Source: Heritagella caecorum
GTDB taxonomy: Bacteria; Bacillota; Clostridia; Oscillospirales; Acutalibacteraceae
Direction of reading: 5' to 3'
Length of the DNA: 6,307 nucleotides
NCBI GenBank assembly: GCA_904419035.1
Contig: CAJFQL010000124.1
Span: 1-6,307, forward strand
Program-made: the position numbers and the translations under genes
Shown: positions 4,235 through 6,307 of the stretch, one piece after another
How positions within the stretch are numbered: the stretch's first letter is position 1
Layout: each line of letters begins with the position of its first letter
The notes under the pieces: model-generated
The model's input: only the letters and a program-made list of their open reading frames with translations
The model's database searches: none
What the model was told of the DNA's origin: nothing

Positions 4235-6203
4235 GGTGCTGACCGTCCTGCCCTTTGCCGTTGCGGCGCTGCTCTACGGTGGCGGATATATCAGCCAGTT
4301 CCTATATAACCACCACGTTTGGCAGCAGGCTGGCGGCACGCTGTATAGCGGCACCTCACCGGAGTTCCCGGACCCCGGCTTCCTGTCCTGTGTCCTGGCG
4401 GCTTTCCGATTCCCTTACGGTCTATATGGTGTGGGGATCTGCGTCGCGGTCATCGGTATTCTGGTTTTTATGGTTATGCGTATGGGCTACAGCGAGACGG
4501 GAGAATATGACAGGGACCGCAATCTCGTTTACTCCAACAAGGGCACCTACGGGACGGCCGGCTTTATGACCAAAAAGGAAATGAAAGGCGTCCTCGATCT
4601 GGTATCCGACATTCGCAAGCACCACGGGACGATCTTGGGGGAACTGGACGGCCAAGTGGTCTGTATCCCGGAGAACACCCGATTCAACGGCAATATCGCC
4701 GTATATGGCGCCTCCGGATCGAAAAAGACCAGGGCTTTCTGTGTCAATATGATCCTGCAGTGCGCTGCAAGGGGCAACAGCATGGTCATTACGGATCCAA
4801 AATCCGAACTGTACGAAAAGACCAGTGAGTACCTGCGGAATAAGGGCTATACCGTCCGCGTATTCAACCTGGTGACGCCCTCCGCCTCGGACTCCTGGAA
4901 CTGCCTGTCTGAGATCGAAGGCAAGGAGCTGATGGCACAGCTGTTTTGTGATGTGGTCATAAAGAATACCGGAAGCGAGCGGGGCGATCACTTCTGGGAC
5001 AACGCTGAACTCAATCTGCTCAAAGCGCTGGTGCTGTACGTCAGCAACAACTATCCGCCAGAGAAGCAGAACATCGGCGAAGTCTACCAGCTGCTTGCCA
5101 TGAGCAGCGAGAAAGAACTGAACGCCCTGTTTGACGTGCTACCGGTGGGCCATCCAGCAAAGGCCCCTTACAGTATCTTCAAGCAATCCTCAGAAAATGT
5201 GCGGGGCGGCGTCATCATCGGGCTGGGGAGTCGGCTGCAGGTGTTTCAGAACCAGGATATCCGCAACATCACCGCTTACGATGAGATCGACCTGGAATTG
5301 CCGGGTCAGCAGCCCTGCGCCTATTACTGCATTACCAGCGACCAGGATTCGACTTTCGATTTCCTGTCCTCTCTGTTCCTGTCCTTTATTTTTATCAAGC
5401 TGGTACGTTATGCGGACGAGCAATGTCCCAACGGGGAGCTGCCCGTCCCCGTCCATGTTTTGGGGGAGGAGCTGTGTGCCACGGGGGTGATCCCGGATCT
5501 GTCCCGAAAAATCTCCGTGATCAGGTCCCGCCGCGTCAGTCTTTCGGCCGTGTTTCAAAATTTGGCGGGTCTCCAAAATCGGTATCCATACAACCAGTGG
5601 CAGGAAATCCTGGGCAACTGCGACGTCCAGCTGTTTTTGGGCTGTACGGATGCCCTCACCGCCCAATTTATCTCGGACCGCACCGGCGAGGCCAGTATCA
5701 GCGTCACCAGCAAGGCCAAGCAGCTGGGCACCTGGCGCATCTCGAATTATACCCCGGAGTACCGGGAGACCAGCGGCGTGGGCCGCCGGAAGCTGATGAC
5801 GATGGATGAAGTCCTGCGTATGGACACTGATAAGGCGCTGGTCATCATCCGCGGAAAAAAAGTATTGGAGGTTGATAAGTACGACTATTCCAAGCATCCG
5901 GAGTCCAAGAAGCTCCGGTCCAGCAAGGCCGCCGCCCATATCCCCGCATGGCGTGAAAAACCGCCAGAGACGGCCTGTACCTCCCCAACGCCTGCCAAGA
6001 AACCGGCCCGCAAGAAAAAAGCGGCGCCAAAAGCCTCAAAGGCGGCAGAACCCGCAGAGGTCAGAGGACACACCCCTGCAGCACAGGCCATCCCGGCAGC
6101 GGAGGCGGACCAGCCCGGCGGTAAGCCGGCGCCCAAGCCCAAAATCATAGCCGCAACCAAAGAATCCATCTTGTCAAAACCGAATGTGAAAAAGGAGGAA
6201 TAA
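4203..6203 (+). CDS. virD4: VirD4/TraG-type conjugative coupling ATPase
   Basis: This is the type IV coupling protein, which links the relaxosome to the secretion channel at the membrane and pumps DNA. With GTG 4203 as start it has 666 residues. Two membrane segments lie at about 12-34 and 72-92. The P-loop is GASGSKKT (169-176), followed by ITDPKSELY (196-204). The Walker B region GEELCATGVIPDL (421-433) and SVIRSR with FQNLAGL (438-457) match the VirD4/TraG pattern. Both Walker motifs deviate from consensus: K174 replaces the usual glycine before the P-loop lysine, and the expected LDE is GEE (E422, E423). From about 565 on, the tail is rich in Lys, Ala and Pro and probably disordered. The start is uncertain: GTG 4203 overlaps the upstream gene by 32 bases, and GAAGGGA abuts it, while TTG 4194, ATA 4212 and GTG 4236 are alternatives. 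The frame is open back to 4011, but that part is a shadow of the upstream gene. Overlap suggests translational coupling. Confidence 0.92.
   Translation: MFSISRKQLIKVLTVLPFAVAALLYGGGYISQFLYNHHVWQQAGGTLYSGTSPEFPDPGFLSCVLAAFRFPYGLYGVGICVAVIGILVFMVMRMGYSETGEYDRDRNLVYSNKGTYGTAGFMTKKEMKGVLDLVSDIRKHHGTILGELDGQVVCIPENTRFNGNIAVYGASGSKKTRAFCVNMILQCAARGNSMVITDPKSELYEKTSEYLRNKGYTVRVFNLVTPSASDSWNCLSEIEGKELMAQLFCDVVIKNTGSERGDHFWDNAELNLLKALVLYVSNNYPPEKQNIGEVYQLLAMSSEKELNALFDVLPVGHPAKAPYSIFKQSSENVRGGVIIGLGSRLQVFQNQDIRNITAYDEIDLELPGQQPCAYYCITSDQDSTFDFLSSLFLSFIFIKLVRYADEQCPNGELPVPVHVLGEELCATGVIPDLSRKISVIRSRRVSLSAVFQNLAGLQNRYPYNQWQEILGNCDVQLFLGCTDALTAQFISDRTGEASISVTSKAKQLGTWRISNYTPEYRETSGVGRRKLMTMDEVLRMDTDKALVIIRGKKVLEVDKYDYSKHPESKKLRSSKAAAHIPAWREKPPETACTSPTPAKKPARKKKAAPKASKAAEPAEVRGHTPAAQAIPAAEADQPGGKPAPKPKIIAATKESILSKPNVKKEE
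6191..6198 (+). promoter_or_regulatory. Ribosome binding site of the gene at the right edge
   Basis: AAAGGAGG overlaps the last codons of the coupling-protein gene and lies ten bases before ATG 6209. It supports the short open frame at the right edge as a real gene start despite its truncation. Confidence 0.8.
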
Positions 6204-6208
6204 TTTTT

Positions 6209-6307
6209 ATGCCAAGAAAGAAAAGCGTTGCCCCTGAACCCAATGAGCAAGAGCTCATGGAACAGGCCGCGGAAGCCGTGGAAAGCGCTGTGGCTGAAGG
6301 ACCTACC
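6209..6307 (+). CDS. Start of an unidentified gene, cut off by the window
   Basis: Thirty-three codons from ATG 6209 stay open to the last base. The visible N-terminus starts MPRKKSVAPEP and continues with a Glu/Ala-rich stretch (ELMEQAAEAVESAVAEG) that is probably helical or disordered. There is a strong ribosome binding site and only five bases separate it from the previous stop, so it belongs to the same operon. No signal peptide or membrane segment is visible in this part. Too little is present to name a family; leads of this kind often precede a larger folded domain. Confidence 0.7.
   Translation, partial: MPRKKSVAPEPNEQELMEQAAEAVESAVAEGPT

Noticed and set aside
5190..5939. Long - strand open frame (249 codons) opposite the coupling-protein gene
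   Set aside because: It mirrors the conserved VirD4 ATPase region; no domain or ribosome site supports it.

Overview
The window is part of the conjugation module of an integrative conjugative element or conjugative plasmid. The likely host is a GC-rich gut clostridium (Bacillota, Clostridia, Oscillospiraceae-like). This host call is inference. It rests on strong purine-rich Shine-Dalgarno sites (AAAGGAGG type), TTG/GTG starts, high GC content, and a VirB4 and a VirD4 of the kind I associate with clostridial conjugative elements. All supported genes lie on the + strand and are closely packed, so they read as one transfer operon that runs off both ends.

Layout: (1) 1-1583, C-terminal two thirds of a VirB4-family type IV secretion ATPase, cut by the left edge. 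(2) 1584-1713, a 130-base gap with a repeated operator-like element. (3) 1714-2235, a small protein with a predicted N-terminal winged helix (DUF5697-like). (4) 2249-2911, a 220-residue protein starting at TTG (DUF6100-like), whose C-terminal half matches the active-site layout of RusA Holliday-junction resolvases. (5) 2912-3091, a 180-base gap with three successive inverted repeats. (6) 3092-4234, a 380-residue protein of unknown role with a predicted N-terminal winged helix. (7) 4203-6203, a VirD4/TraG-type coupling ATPase with two membrane segments, overlapping the preceding gene. (8) 6209-6307, the first 33 codons of an unidentified gene cut by the right edge.

The working picture is that VirB4 powers the mating channel and VirD4 feeds the relaxosome to it. 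The three genes between them look like DNA-binding or DNA-processing proteins, which may prepare or regulate the DNA being transferred. The most interesting points are the probable RusA-like nuclease inside this block, the compound repeats in front of the first winged-helix gene, the structured gap in front of the second, and the non-canonical Walker motifs in the VirD4 protein. I saw no tRNA, rRNA, CRISPR array, insertion sequence or attachment site.
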